A stretch of 64,000 bases of DNA, from the NCBI RefSeq assembly GCF_016859285.1, contig NC_053407.1:6276357-6340356 (forward strand), in the 5' to 3' direction. Below the pieces are notes generated by a model. The model had not been told where the DNA came from. It worked only from the letters and a program-made list of their open reading frames with translations, and ran no database searches. A program made the position numbers and the translations under genes. Shown in pieces: positions 1 through 13,258 of the stretch; within the stretch, counting starts at the first letter, position 1; each line of letters begins with the position of its first letter. This stretch comes from Xiphias gladius. Its lineage: Eukaryota; Chordata; Actinopteri; Istiophoriformes; Xiphiidae.

Positions 1-535
1 GAGAAAATAAAGAGTGAAAGGAAAAGAAAGGACAAAAATGGAGAAGAGACAATAAGGACGGAAAGTGAAACGGAAAAGGGGAGAGGGAGGGGAAAGAAAA
101 ATTTGAAGAGAGGTAAGGAAAAGATAGAAGAGCAGGGGTTGTATGTGGGGAAAGAAAGGACAAAAGAGTAGATGAATGGAAATAAGAAAGGGAAAATTTG
201 GAAAGGAAAAGAAAGGAAAGGAAAGGAAAAAATAATGAAGGAGAGGAGAGTAAATAGAGTGAAAAGAAAACAAAAAAGAAGAGAGGGAAGGAAAGGAAAA
301 GAAAAAGGAAGGTATGGGAAAGGAAAGAAAAGAAAACGGGGAAAGGGAAGGAAAAAACAGGATAGGATAAAGGAGAAAAAAGGAGAAAAAGCTAAGGCAA
401 GGAAAGGCCGAGGGGAAAAAGGAAAGAAATGAAAAAGGGAAAGCAAAGGGAAAACAAAGAAAAGGGGTGGAAATGGAAAGGTAAAAAAAGGGAAGGAAAG
501 GAAAGGAATGAAAAAAATCGGGAAGAGAATGAGAG
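1..535 (+). repeat. purine-rich (GGAAA)-like tract
   Basis: Nearly pure A/G for over 500 bases, with GGAAA/GAAAG units, no fixed period and many interruptions. It extends to the window edge. The 86-codon ORF inside is a repeat artefact. Confidence 0.9.
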
Positions 536-539
536 AGGA

Positions 540-3369
540 GCAGAGAATGTATTCTATGGATGCTTGTGGCTACAAAATATTAAGGACTCCTGAAGTCCAA
601 AGATTCAAGGCTGCAAAAAAATTAAGACAGATGCTTTCTAATGTTTTGTCTAGTCAGTGTTAATTGTGTTGTTTTACTGCTACAGCACACAGACCCTTGT
701 GTTCTTGCAACCACTCAACTGAATTCTGCCACAATTCTGCCACATCTGCCCTTGTGGCATTTGGATTTACAAGTCCCGGCCGCTAGCAATCAACCTCACC
801 AGTTACATATGACGTAAATTAAGCATAAAGGCTCTGCCAGTCATACATTATGTCCTGTATCAACACAAGAGTTCATCCTGACCTTCATACGAATAGAGCC
901 ACTGCAGAAAAAAGCAAATTATTGGTCACTATCAGCTCTTGTCCCTTTAATGGTTCAATTCAGACAATGAAATGCAAAACCCCAAATACATTTGAATCTT
1001 TCTATCATAGCTCAGTCAGAATTATTCAATTTGAATTTGAATTCAAGTGTTAAGCATTTCCTAAAAAATGTGGATTGAAAAGGAATGTGATTGATTACAT
1101 GTTGAGACAGGAGAGTGAGCTGGGAAGCCGACTGGGTTGCAGATAAATCAGCTTTGATATATAATACACAGGATATATGCAGAATAACAACAACACCTGT
1201 GGAATATAATGTGATCCGAGAGAACATCCTCACAATAAATCCTACATTTATGAAGCTTATATTGCTCATTTCTGCTTTTTATGTCTGAGGACTTCATTTG
1301 TAATCATGTTAAGTTAGATTGCATTATATTTCAAAGTGCACCTTTCATTTTGTCCACCTCCTGTCGTGTCATCTGCAGGCATTATTAATTTATTTTGAAG
1401 CCCAATGCAAAGCCCCTGCATCATCATCACATTAAGAGCCTTTTTCATATGAAGTGGCAGCATAAATTAAAATAAACTCCTATGGGACAAGGGAGACTCT
1501 TTATGCATGTCATTAACATGAAATCTTAACTTATTTGAATTCATCATCATGAGCGAATAGTTAATGATTTGATTAGTTTACCATATATGTGGAGGGAAAT
1601 TATTCACATTAGATATGATGGAACATGATAAAAGGATACCCCTCTGTATAAGAATAACATTTCACTAACTGGCCTTGACAACCTAATTGAACATTAGTCT
1701 AATATAGAACATTACCAGAAGAGAAATGAAAGCCTGCTGTCCTTGAGCACTCTCAGCTTCATTGGGAACACTACTGTCTTCTCCCAGTTATTTCTCTCTT
1801 CAGTGCTGAGTGAAAGGACCTTCATCCAAAAGTGAAGAGCATAACTTAGCCTGCTCTAATGATATAGAACTATTCAGCAGGCTGCCCATAATTGTTGGAC
1901 CAGGGCTAGGAGAATAATAGTCCCAAACTCTCACCATACAAGCTTTTCTTCTGCACATGTCTGAGTACATGCAGTAACCTAAGTCTTCCAGAAAGACAGA
2001 GAGACAGCGATAACTAGAGCCAGTAAGTTATGTGAACTATGGGGAGCCCATTATCCCTTAATATGCTTTTTTAATGTGAAAATTAGAAGCAGACTGGATG
2101 TGGAGCTAATTCCTAATGTGTCATTCTGGGTGTGTGTGCGTGTGCATGTGGGTGGTTGTGTGGGGGGGTTCAGGGGTTGAACCAGGCAGCATGTCCTTGT
2201 GTGGCGATCATCAATGTTCCTCGGCTAATACCTGTAACTCAGTGGCTGATACTGGACGTTAATGAGTACTGAGAAGGGCACACCTCGCCACACAGAGAGA
2301 GAAAGATAGAGAGGAGGAAACAGAAAGAGCGAGAGAAAAGATAAAGAGAAAGAAAGGAGAGCAGTGCTGGTATAATGAAGTCATAGCTTGCTGTATGCTG
2401 TCAGTCTCCTGCTCTGTGCTGAGACCTGGACAATTCAGCCACATTGTTGCCCCGGCATTGTGTGCGCTAACCCAGGCAGACAGCACCCCATAGAGAATGA
2501 ATGGCTCTTGTAACTTAAACTTGGTGGTGGTGCCGGCCAGCAAAGGCAGATGTCATTCTGAATATTGTTGTAGCCTCTGATGAAGGTATTGTACAGAGAG
2601 AAACTCAGCAGAATGGCAGAAAACTACAGACAGAACATGGTGCAATGTGGAGGCTGTACAAGTTCACCACGAGATGATAAAAATGTATATCTAAAACTGC
2701 AGCAACTAAAAGAACAGTCAAGTACTGTACAAAAATTATTTGAGAGGAAGGGTGGAGTCAGACAAAGGGGAGCATTTCATATGTTTTCTTTTGGCTAATG
2801 GGAGGCTAGTTTTAAGTTTTGTGTTCTTCTTCTCGTCTTTTATTCACTTATTTTTATTATGGATTGTATTTATTATTTTAGCTTGAGTTAATTACATAAA
2901 TAGCTAAATCAAGTTCATGTGACATTGTGCTGGTTGTGTGACAGACGATTATACATAAGTGTTAATGTCATATGATCCATTTGATATTTATTTTTAAAAT
3001 TTGGAATTTGGGGTGGGACAAAGAAATAACAGTCCCTCAGTGTTTTCAGAACATCCACCTGTGCCTGGGTCATGTGGTACTTATAACTTAATTATTTATT
3101 ACTAGCTTGTTATTCAAAAATAGAGAGTGAATTTTCAACATGTTCTCAGGTTTGTGATGCCATAAATTATTCAATTTCAGCTTTTAATGTGTAGATTGTT
3201 CCAGATAACATACTGAGATTTTAATTGGGATGCATGTTTTAACAAGCTGTATCGATTCAGTACTGTGCAGTAATATTTTGAGATATTGGGATGGTGTTTT
3301 TGTTCTTTTTTTCCAAAACACATTAATAACACAGGGGAAGGTCTTGCATTTTCATGAAAAGAAACATGA

Positions 3370-3370
<1 letters not shown>
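540..3370. other. gene-free, AT-rich single-copy stretch
   Basis: No recognisable exon on either strand. 1,330-1,700 is unusually rich in TAATTA/ATTTGCAT-like homeodomain and POU words and looks like non-repetitive, possibly conserved noncoding DNA. 2,105-2,175 is a degenerate GT-rich patch. Confidence 0.5.

Positions 3371-3457
<87 letters not shown>
3371..3457 (+). repeat. (CA)n microsatellite
   Basis: About 43 uninterrupted AC units. Confidence 0.98.
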
Positions 3458-3459
<2 letters not shown>

Positions 3460-4471
3460 CTCCTCTTAATCCCTAAACCAGCGATGACTTTTTTATGACT
3501 TTATTATGACTATTCTTGTGAATGTCAGTTGTGCCATGCTGTGTTATAATTTTGAAATAAAAACTTCTCTCAGATTTGCCTTATGCACATCTGGTAGAGA
3601 GGTGCTAATTAAAATGAAATTAAGTGAGAGATAAAGTTCAATTCCTGTATGACGTGAGCACTGAGTTTATTATACAATGTTTCAGTCGTGGACCTTCATC
3701 ATGCACCGCTTTCACAATATAAACATTTATATCTTTAAACCAGAACCACAGGCTGCAACAACCAATGAAAAGGGGAATCACATCTCATACACCTGTGGCA
3801 GTTGTTCTTATTTTAAACAAACTCCATGAAAAGACCAGCGGTGTCTTATTCTGTCCAACAGTATTTTCTAACTACCCTACTGTGTCTGTGGCACTAACCT
3901 AACCATTTTTCGCCAGTGAAGACGTACATTGTTAAACTAAATAATTTTAGTTTAAGTTTTAAAAAGGGCTCAGTAATTTCCTTAAACAGCTGGGCATTGT
4001 AGTTTTTTTCATACATTACTCAAACAGGAGTAAATGCTGTCTGTTTTGGGGACTGTTTTTAGCCGTGGATTACATTTGGTGTTCTAGTGAGCATTTACAG
4101 CAGGATGGTGGGATGACTCAAAATTAACTAAAGTGTCTATGTTCATCATAATGAAGGTCACCCAGTGCAACAGTGATCATCCATGTCATGGATAAAATAG
4201 GAATTTATTACTTAATTCCTGTGGGAAAATATTTGGTGCTTCTCTGAGATATGAAGTTTTCCTCCAGCTGTAGTAATATACGGATTTTAAATTATACATT
4301 TAATAGCTCAGCAGCCCCGGGTTCTGCTTCTTAATGGGCTTTAGACTGAGGTTTGATTGGGACCTGTAGTGTCTCAACCCCAACGATGTCCTGAAAGGCT
4401 CCGGAGAGTAGAGCACCCAGAAATCAGGGACATGAATAGCATGAATAGAAAGGTATTGAGGGTCTAAAGAG

Positions 4472-4472
<1 letters not shown>
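3458..4472. other. gene-free stretch
   Basis: AT-rich; no exon, RNA gene or named repeat recognised. Confidence 0.5.
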
Positions 4473-4546
<74 letters not shown>

Positions 4547-4556
4547 TGTGTGTGTG
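4473..4556 (+). repeat. (TG)n microsatellite
   Basis: Long TG array with one TTTG interruption near its end. Confidence 0.98.
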
Positions 4557-4698
4557 GTTGTTCTTTTCAGGTCTTAAGAGCTCTTATCCCCGAGCAGTAA
4601 AACATGGTGCTCAGCACTCCCTGACCCTGCCGGTCATTTCATCTACTTCCAAATGTCACAGTGTCATAGACCTTTGTTGAGATCAGCAAGGAGGGCAC

Positions 4699-4700
<2 letters not shown>

Positions 4701-4739
<39 letters not shown>

Positions 4740-4765
4740 TGTGTATGTCTATGTGTGTATGTATA
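4701..4765 (+). repeat. (GT)n microsatellite
   Basis: GT array decaying into GTAT/CTAT units at its 3' side. Confidence 0.97.
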
Positions 4766-5109
4766 CTGTAGACTACACATGATTTACCTGACAAACAAGG
4801 TTAAAAAAAAAGAGAGTGAAAAAAGAAAAAGAGCACAAAAAACACTCAAAATTGACAACTTTATTGCTCTGCTGCTCTCTGCTGTGCTTCTGCTTTGCAA
4901 CTGTCACATTAAAAACATCAGACCAGGGAAGATGGCCACCATTAAAAGAGACACATCTCTACCATTTTGGCCATAATTACAGAACAAGAATTCACTGAGG
5001 CTTGAAACAGGTTGGAGCAAACAAAACGAATGATAGAGAAACATTACAAACATCGTAGAAAGTCCACATCTTCAATAAATTTCAGAGAAAGAAGTATTTT
5101 TTTTTGTTC

Positions 5110-5345
5110 TTTCTACTCCTCCAGGACAATAATGAGGCGGGAAAGCCATGGTGGTCAGTATATGGCACGGGGCCATTTACACGACATTAAATATTAATAG
5201 AAATAGAGGAACGGCAGAGAGGTCATCGAGGCTGAAGCCAGCGATATTAACAGGAAATAGGATGGAGCAGAGACGCTGTAGGTGGGCTACAGCTAAACAA
5301 GCCGTTATCATTCAATTACAGGATATTTGTCATTCGCAGCACAAC
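5110..5345. other. candidate conserved noncoding element
   Basis: Balanced, non-repetitive sequence with TTATCATTCAATTACAGGAT and TAAATATTAAT words, between repeat arrays. It has the texture of vertebrate noncoding elements. This is impression only and needs alignment. Confidence 0.25.
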
Positions 5346-5424
5346 CTGCACCCACAAATAGTGTTGTGATGTTTGGCTTGAATAACTGCTGAACATGAAC
5401 ACACTTATTTTGCCACTTTATTCT

Positions 5425-5930
5425 CACTCATTTACACTTTCCTTTCCTTTTTTCCCTTTCCCACTTATTTTTTCTCTCCTGTCCTCTTATATTCTCTTGT
5501 TTACTTTCCTTGCCCCCTTTTTCCTCTTTTTCCTTGCCTTTTAATTTTCTTTTCATTCTTTTCTTCTCCTCTTCTCTCCCTTCCTTGCCTTCCACCTTTT
5601 CCTCTCCTTATCTTTCCTTTCCTTTAGTTCTCCTTTTTTCCCTTTCCTCTCTTTTCCTCTTTTTATGGTTCCTTTCCTTCAATTCGATCCATTTTCGATT
5701 CTCTTTGTTTCCTCTCCTCTCCTCAGCTCTTCCCTCCTCTTCTTTCTTTTTCTTTTCTTTTCCTCCTCTATACTTTTCTTTTCTTTCATTTTCACCTCTC
5801 TTCTTTCCCTTTACACCTTTTATTTTTAATTTCCTCTCCCCTTCTATACTTCCATATCCTTCTCCCTTTTTCCTTTCCTTTCCTTTCCTTTCCTTTCCTT
5901 TCCTTTCCTTTCCTCTTCTAGCTTTACTCT
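5425..5930 (+). repeat. pyrimidine-rich (TTTCC)-like tract
   Basis: About 500 bases almost purely C/T on this strand, ending in roughly nine TTTCC units at 5,872-5,913. It is the strand-inverse in composition of the purine tract at 1-535. Confidence 0.92.
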
Positions 5931-6028
5931 TCCTTATCCTGCAGAGATCCAACTTTATTGGCAGAGCTTTAGAGAACCAATTCCAAGAGATTAAACTTGT
6001 GTCCTTTTACTCTGTCACAACTGCTCAG

Positions 6029-6159
<131 letters not shown>

Positions 6160-6232
6160 TGAGATCTCGCTCCTCACTCTAGCCCAGCTTATAGCAGAGT
6201 GGGATCCACACTGAAATATCCACAGTGAGACT

Positions 6233-6233
<1 letters not shown>

Positions 6234-6312
<79 letters not shown>
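6234..6312 (+). repeat. (TG)n microsatellite
   Basis: About 39 TG units, 75 bases after the previous array. Confidence 0.98.
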
Positions 6313-6319
<7 letters not shown>

Positions 6320-7869
6320 ATATGTTTGCATGTTTGCTGTAGTTATCAGTGCATTATAACCAGCTCCCAGGCAGCTGAGACGCTCTCCTACATTAATCAA
6401 GGTTGCTTCATCTCTCCCATAGTATGTTGTTTCTTCGCTCTCCTGTTTGCATCAACACATGCAAAATCCAAAGTGTCTTAATTTCCCTTGATGTTTACAT
6501 TATATGTGATATATGAATAAAGTCATTGTGATTCACGTAATGCAATGAAATAAAGTGCAAACATATTTAGGTCAGTTGAGTGGTTGAGTGTGTTGTGACA
6601 TTGTTTGTATAATGTCTTTATGTGACTAGCCTTAAAGTATGTATTGTAAGTATTAATAACGTCCTCTCTTTAGAAATATGATCACTGATGTTATTACATA
6701 TTTGATTTCACATCATTATTAACAATCCACACTTTTCGTGGCAAGTTTCAACTCCTCACTTAGTCCTGTTGATTCCTCCACTAATGAGCAGAAATAAAAT
6801 CTTTTTTAATCAAGAAAATCCTCAATTATTATGTCACACCTCATCTCATTTACAGGGCTGCTGTGGATAATCAGGGTCCAGTATTGTGACTCTTGAGAAG
6901 ATAGTCAGAACATAGTCTTCAAATCCATTTTTTGGTAAAAGTAAAAAGCAAAGTCATGAAAACAACCCTTTACATTACTCTCTCCACTATAGTGTGACAC
7001 ATTGTGGAAGACTAGTGATTTTGTTGTTGTAAACTCACGTTCTTGACAACAAGTCACAGTCTACCTCAGTGAGTCATGCCTGCACTTCCTCCCTCTCCTC
7101 CACTTTCAGTTGTTTCCGTTTTGTATTTGCCTGCTTTTTTGACTTCCAAACTGTGTCCATACAGTGGCTACAGCGTACAATTATAATAGGCGTCCCTGAA
7201 ACTAAATATGGTCACAAACAAAACTCAGACTGAACCCAAATACCTGTGCCTTTGTGGCTTGTCTCAAATCACAGTTTTATTATCTATATTCATGTATTTT
7301 GTTAAGGAGTGTACGAAAAACTGAAGGAAATATTAAAGTTATATTTAAGGTAAGTAGCCTAATTTTCTTTCCTGCTAATGAATTTATGTCTTTGTTTATG
7401 TATGTTGTTGTGTAAAGAGAATATATATATATATATATGGAAAACTGTACTTTTAAAAGAGAAAATGCCCTGGTAAAACTGCACTACTATGCTCATGGAT
7501 GAACAGTTTCTTGTGCACATGTGCAGAACTGCAAGGCAACACTACCAAGCATCTGCCAAACCCAAACAAAAATGGAATATTGTCTCTTTCTTTGCTGTCA
7601 TCTGTTGCGTATCACTTGTACTGTATACATTTTCTACTGTACCTGAAATAAAATGAGAGCCTGTAGCCCGTTCGTGTGAGCTGATTAATGTTCTGCACTC
7701 TCTATATTCCACACCATTGTACATCTCAGCCAGACTCCAACTGTGGCAATCAATTCAATCAGCAGCGCTTATGAACCCATTACAATCTAGCTGAGAGCAG
7801 GTGGGAGCTGCATCCTTCAACTGGCCTCAGTGTAATTACTATTTAGTCAAGTCAAAAAGGATAGAAAGA

Positions 7870-7918
7870 TGGATGGATGGATGGATAGATAGATAAATAG
7901 ATAGATAGATGATAGATG
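7870..7918 (+). repeat. (GGAT/GATA)n microsatellite
   Basis: GGAT units grading into GATA units. Confidence 0.95.
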
Positions 7919-8052
7919 GTTAGGTAGACTAATAAAACATGTCCCTAATGACTTCTATGTGACTATGAATATGTATTACAGCGACTGGGCAAAAAGAGTG
8001 GGTGTTGTGTTATTTACACCCCACCTCTCCCCTTCTGAGAACGCGGTAGCGG

Positions 8053-8085
8053 GTTTCCATGGCAACTAACGTGTACCATAGCAAC
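8053..8085. promoter_or_regulatory. two adjacent X-box-like sites
   Basis: GTTTCCATGGCAAC (8,053-8,066) and TGTACCATAGCAAC (8,072-8,085) lie six bases apart. Each has a good right half-site (RGYAAC). No exon was recognised nearby, so the target is unknown. Confidence 0.4.
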
Positions 8086-8518
8086 CACACTGAATGTTTC
8101 ATCCCAGTTCTGAAGGCCAGAGGTCTCGCAGCACTGTGAGAATGTCTACGGGCCTTGAGGGCGTAATATATGATACTGGAAATTCATTGGCTGCAACGCT
8201 GACAGAGGCGGCCCACCACTCTAACCTCATGCATAATTACAGGCTCAGCTATCCATCTGCACATAAAAAGGGGATTTAACAGTGTTCCAAGTGAAATTTT
8301 CAAGTATGTGTTTGAACCACTAACCTCTGGATGACCAGCATGTATTTCACTTGACTGGTAGTTGTAGTGCTGCTGTTGTGTGTGTGCTCATATCGGAGTG
8401 CACAGTAATAATGGTCTGGGGTCGTATTATCACTGATGACGCATTTATTGTTTATTGCTTGTTTTTAACACCACAACATCCAGTTTTTGCCGTTTATTTC
8501 CCCTTAGGTAGCTTTGAT

Positions 8519-8556
8519 GTTTCTGACTTGTTTCATCTCAGAAACAAGTCAGAAAC
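8519..8556. repeat. perfect inverted repeat, 16-bp arms
   Basis: GTTTCTGACTTGTTTC at 8,519-8,534 and its exact reverse complement at 8,541-8,556, with a 6-base loop (ATCTCA). Confidence 0.95.
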
Positions 8557-9474
8557 TTGATGTTGATGAATGAAACATTGTATCCATTTTAATGTGAAGC
8601 TCATTGAGCTTACTCATAATGAAAGCTGTTATATAAATAACATTGCCTTATGGCATAGGTGGGAAATACAGATAGCTTTTGTCATCTTGTTTGATGACAT
8701 AATAGTTACAATAGATTACAAAATAGAAATGCTTTCTTCTATCACTGCCAGTGCAAAATGAAGCTCGCTTTATCATTAAAGCTCAGTCAAACATTTTAAG
8801 ATCCATTTTGGCAACTGAGGGCATTGTGTTGGCCCCCTAGGTTCAGAAGAGACAGTCTGGCTTGTGTTATAATAAATGGAATAAATTGTCAAAGATCACT
8901 GGAACAACATATCAGTTCTGTTTCAGGGTATAGGAAGCCAAGACTCAGATCTGTGATGTCAATAAGTAACAGTTTCTTTGGAGAGCAGCAGCAGCTCTGC
9001 TGAGTAGTAGCCCTTTTAATTCAGAGCAAATTGTTTTAAAACTGAAATAATGATTCACAGGATTGCCATTTAAAAAAAAAAAAAGACATTTAATGAAGCA
9101 GCAAAAAAAGCTACGTAGTTTAGGCTGTAGGGATATATTTTAGACAGATAAATTTTAGACTTATAGATTTACATAGTAAATTCAATAAAGCTCCTAACAG
9201 CTTACTTGTGAAATCTGCTTTGCCCCACATAATGATGAACATATGGTTGGAATGGGATAGAAAATGAGTAAAGATTTTGATATGATTTAAAAGGTCTGAG
9301 CTAACCTGCTGTACCACAATTACATCACATACTTGACAGACAACATACTGTAACTGGAAAAACACTAAACTGAGTTCTCCATCAAACAAGCACTCCAAAT
9401 TAAAAGATAAAATATGTCATTCTTCAGTAGCATGTCTGTGGCTTCCAAAACTTACAAATCACTTTATTCTTTCA

Positions 9475-9509
<35 letters not shown>
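9475..9509 (+). repeat. poly(A) tract
   Basis: About 35 consecutive A, possibly the tail of a retro-inserted copy. Upstream sequence not identified. Confidence 0.9.
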
Positions 9510-9513
<4 letters not shown>

Positions 9514-9524
9514 TTTTATGATGT

Positions 9525-9720
9525 GACGAGGTTATGGTTAAGGTCTGGTCAGGTTTAGGCACATAAGCAACTTGGTCAGGTTGAAGGAAAGATCATGGTT
9601 TAGGCCAAGTAAGTCCTTATTTAAGGTTAGGGATCAACATGGTTTAGGTGATGACTACTTGGTTAAGGTTAGGGGACCTTCATCATCATGGTTTAAATAA
9701 TACACATATGGTTAAGCATG
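9525..9720 (+). repeat. degenerate GGTTAAGG/GGTTTAGG-rich repeat
   Basis: Repeated words such as GGTTAAGGTTAGGG and GGTTTAGG at irregular spacing. A dispersed teleost repeat rather than a true telomere. Confidence 0.7.
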
Positions 9721-9724
9721 TCCA

Positions 9725-11125
9725 TACTACGTGGACTTTTTCGCTGAAACAATTGTGAAACAATTTTTGTAGTTTTGCCTCTTGACACCACCAAAATGCA
9801 TTTGAAATGAAGCCATCAAGATGTGACTGAAGTGTAGACTTTCAGCTTTAATTCAGGGGGTTTAATAAAAATATCACATCAACCTTTTCGGAATTACATC
9901 AATTTTTCTACATCGTACCTAATTTTCAGAGGCTCAAAAGTAATTGGACAATTGACAATTGATCAGTTTCATGGCCAGGTTTGGCCTGTTTCCTTGTTAT
10001 TTTGTGACAAATTAAGCAGATAAAAGGTCTGGACTTTATTCCAATTGTGGAATTTGCATTTGGTAGGTGATCATGGGACCTCTCAATATGGCGTCCAAAG
10101 AGATATCAATGCAAGTGAAAGACGCTATGATTAGGCTGAAAAAACAATACAAACCTATCAGACAGATAGCAGAAAGCAGGTGAGTGTATCATCGTCAAAG
10201 TCTACAATCAAGAGATGCCTTCTTTTATGAGTATACAGAGGGTTTACCACAAGGTGCAAACCACTGGTAATACTCAAGAACAGAAATGCCAGATTAGAAT
10301 TTGCCAGAAAACTTCTAACAAAAGCCCGTCCAGTTCTGGGAAAAGATTCTATTGATGGATGAAACCAAGAATAATGGCTCATGATCCAAAGCATACCACA
10401 TCATCTGTCATACATGTTGGAGGCAGTGCTAGGCCTGGGCATGAATGGCTGCCAATGGAACTGGGTCACTGGTGTTTATTGATGATGTGACTGGAAATAG
10501 CAGGATGAATTCTGAAGTGTATAGGACTATACTATCTGCTCAGATTCAGCCAAATGCTGCAAAACTGATAGGATGGTGCTTCACAGTACAGATGAATAAT
10601 GACCTCAAACCATGAGCTTCTCAAGGCAAAGAAATGGAATATTCTTCAAAGGCCAAGCCAGTTACCTGACTTCCACCAAACTGAGCATGCTTTTCACGTA
10701 CTGAAGACAAAAAAGAAGGTAGAAGACCCACAAACAAGCAGCAACTTACGGTGGCTGCAGTAAAGGCCTGACAAAGCATCTCAAGGGAGGAAACTCAGCA
10801 TTTGGTGATGTCCATGGCTTCCAGACTTCAGGCAGTTATGGACTGCAAAGGATTTTCATCCAAGTATCAAAAATAATCCTGATATTTATTATAATGTTGG
10901 TATGTCCAATTACTTCTGTGCCTCTGAAAATGAGGGACTATGTATAAAAATAGCTGTAATTCCTAAATAGTTAATGCAATATTGTTGTTAAACCCCTTGA
11001 ATTAAAGCTGAAAGTCTACACTTCAATCACATCTTGATGGCATTGTTTCATATCCATTGTGGTGGTGTACAGAGGTAAAAATACAAAAATCGTTTCACTG
11101 TCCAAATACTTATTAACCTAACTAT
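9725..11125 (+). mobile_element. Tc1/mariner-like transposon, decayed transposase
   Basis: Terminal inverted repeats over 100 bases long: GTGTAGACTTTCAGCTTTAA at 9,833-9,852 recurs inverted near 11,000, and ATCAAGATGTGA and GACACCACC also mirror. Between them the plus strand carries a transposase-like frame broken by many stops: a helix-turn-helix start near 10,120, an LLMDET-like motif near 10,345 and a C-terminal RPTNKQQL/VAAVKA/ISREETQ region near 10,720-10,800. Frameshifts and stops rule out activity. Confidence 0.88.
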
Positions 11126-12954
11126 GATATTTTGGAGAACTGCCTGAAACAGCTGATGCTGTTGTTCCTCCTGGGAGGACAGACTTGATCGACAGCATGC
11201 GGTGTCCCACAGGGCTATATTCTTGGTTCTCTGATGTTCCTATTCAATTGGCCTCACTACTGCATCAAAAGTGTGATTAACCCTTATTGCTTGATTTTCC
11301 CTATCCTCACTTACTGCAAATTATTCCCATTTGAATATGTTTTTCGTCATCTTGGCATTTTTGTAGTTTTAGTGATTTGTTTTAAACATTTTCACGCATT
11401 ACATTGTCATTTTGCATTTGCTTTTGTAAAACTGGGCATTACACTATAACTGTGTTTAACATACAAACAGATTATTCATGTTTGGGATGACATTAAATGG
11501 TAAGAATGTGCAGTGTTTCATCTAGATTAAAATTTGATGAAAGTAGCACATTTTGTGTGTGTATCTTTTTATCTGTGGGATATGATTACAGATTGGGAAA
11601 ATGTGTAAATTAAGAAACGTATGAAGTCATACCAAAGAGGATTTGGGATATAATATCTAATAGCACCATATGTTTGGCTAAAGATGTATAACATGAACTG
11701 AGTAAAACTGATTTTAAAAAAGTGTTCATCTGAGGATGCCTCTCTGTGCTGTGAGGGTAATGTATTCTCCAACATCCTTATGCCCTCTGCTGTACAACTA
11801 CTGAAAAACATTTGAGTGCAACACAGTCCATCAAAAATAACATTCATTGTGGAAAACTAATAATGTGACTGTATGTACCAGCGGTTTTCATAAACTTAAC
11901 TTTCTATTCAATACAGCAATATCTTAAAGTAACATTGACTAGACACACAAATGGCTATCTAACAACGGACCTGTAACAAACACAGATTTTGTTATACTCA
12001 GGTGTCATGTATTAAGATGCAAAATAAATGATTTATTCTTAAAGCAAACATAGTGATTCTTTAATAGATTTATTTTACTTTGAAAACTGCCTTTTATTTC
12101 TAATTTCACAAAAAAAATCCTATAGAATACCCTACATGATTTATTTAGGTTTCGATTGACAGACATTAAATATTACAATATTAGCCAGATAATGATACTG
12201 CATTACCATTTTGTTTCACTTTATGTGAATCTCTAAAAAAATCTGAGATGTAGGCAGTGATGCAGAGATCTGGAACCAGGCTACTTAACAATGTATGGTC
12301 TGTCCAAAATGCAGACAATTGATAATATGAGCTTATAGATCCAGTTTACTGAATTATTGTTGCTCACTCAAAAAAAGTTGTTTTTTTTCAGCTAAAGTCA
12401 GGCCAGACATGCTTACAATTTCTCTTTAAATGATGTAAACTACAGAGGCCTCTGTGTCACATTTGCAATATTAAGCATTCATTGAAATAACACACAGTAC
12501 AAATCATGAAGACTAAACACCGCTGTACATACATAGCTTTACTAAATCGGCCATCAGATGAGGAGGATCCATACAATTTTGATAGTCTGATAGGCAATAT
12601 TGATATTCGTGATGGATAGAAATAAGCAGGTAGACTATTCACGTAGACAGCTGGGGATGTCAGCAAGCTCCCAATATGCTGGAGGGTGATTTTTTATTTA
12701 AAAGTCTGCTTCTGATCTATTGTGGCCTTTGTGTCTAGATTTAAGAGAACCCCAAAAAGACCTTGTGGTAGTGATGCACCCACAGTTCAAGTCAGGGTTG
12801 ATAAGGCCAAGGGTCCAGGGTATAGAAACAGGAAACATACTAGGGCAGATCTCCCAGTGGCCTCAGTTTTATGAACTAGTTTCAGTTTGTTTCCACACTT
12901 TTATGACATTTTGGGGAGACCACTTCTCACAGGAAATATCACAGTTATCACTTT
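11126..12954. other. gene-free stretch
   Basis: AT-rich; no exon recognised on either strand. No named repeat seen. Confidence 0.5.
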
Positions 12955-13258
12955 TGGGGAGGCTGTGGCTCAGGAGGCAGGAGGCAGAGCGGGTCATCCA
13001 CTAACTGGATGGTCGGTGGTTTGATCCCCGGCTCCTCCAGTCCGCATGTCGAAGTGTCCTTGGGCAACATACTGAACCCCAAATTGCCTCTGATGTATCA
13101 TCAGTGTGTGAATGTGTTTGTGTGTGTAGAAAGCGCTGTTTGTATAGAAAAGCGCTGTATGAATGTGTGTGAATGGTTGAATGTGGCAGTAGTGTATAGC
13201 GCTTTGAGTGGTCAATAAGACTAGAAAAGCGCTATATAAGTGCAGTCCATTTTCCATT
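12955..13258 (+). mobile_element. tRNA-derived SINE
   Basis: A-box-like GTGGCTCAGGAGGCAGG and a B-box-like GGTTTGATCCC at 13,017-13,027. A body with AGTGTCCTTGGGCAAC and a tail with AAAGCGCTATATAAGTGCAG follow. This is a familiar teleost SINE arrangement. Nearly full length, plus orientation. Confidence 0.9.

Larger units (their letters stand above)
6313..9474. other. gene-free stretch
   Basis: No exon recognised. It contains a GGAT/GATA microsatellite at 7,870-7,918, the double X-box at 8,053, balanced single-copy sequence at 7,700-7,850 and 8,100-8,280, and a 16-bp perfect hairpin at 8,519. Confidence 0.5.

Noticed and set aside
172-432. 86-codon Lys/Gly-rich ORF
   Set aside because: Purine-tract artefact.
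12957-13030. Functional tRNA gene
   Set aside because: A- and B-box-like words are part of a SINE head; the cloverleaf is not intact and a SINE body follows.
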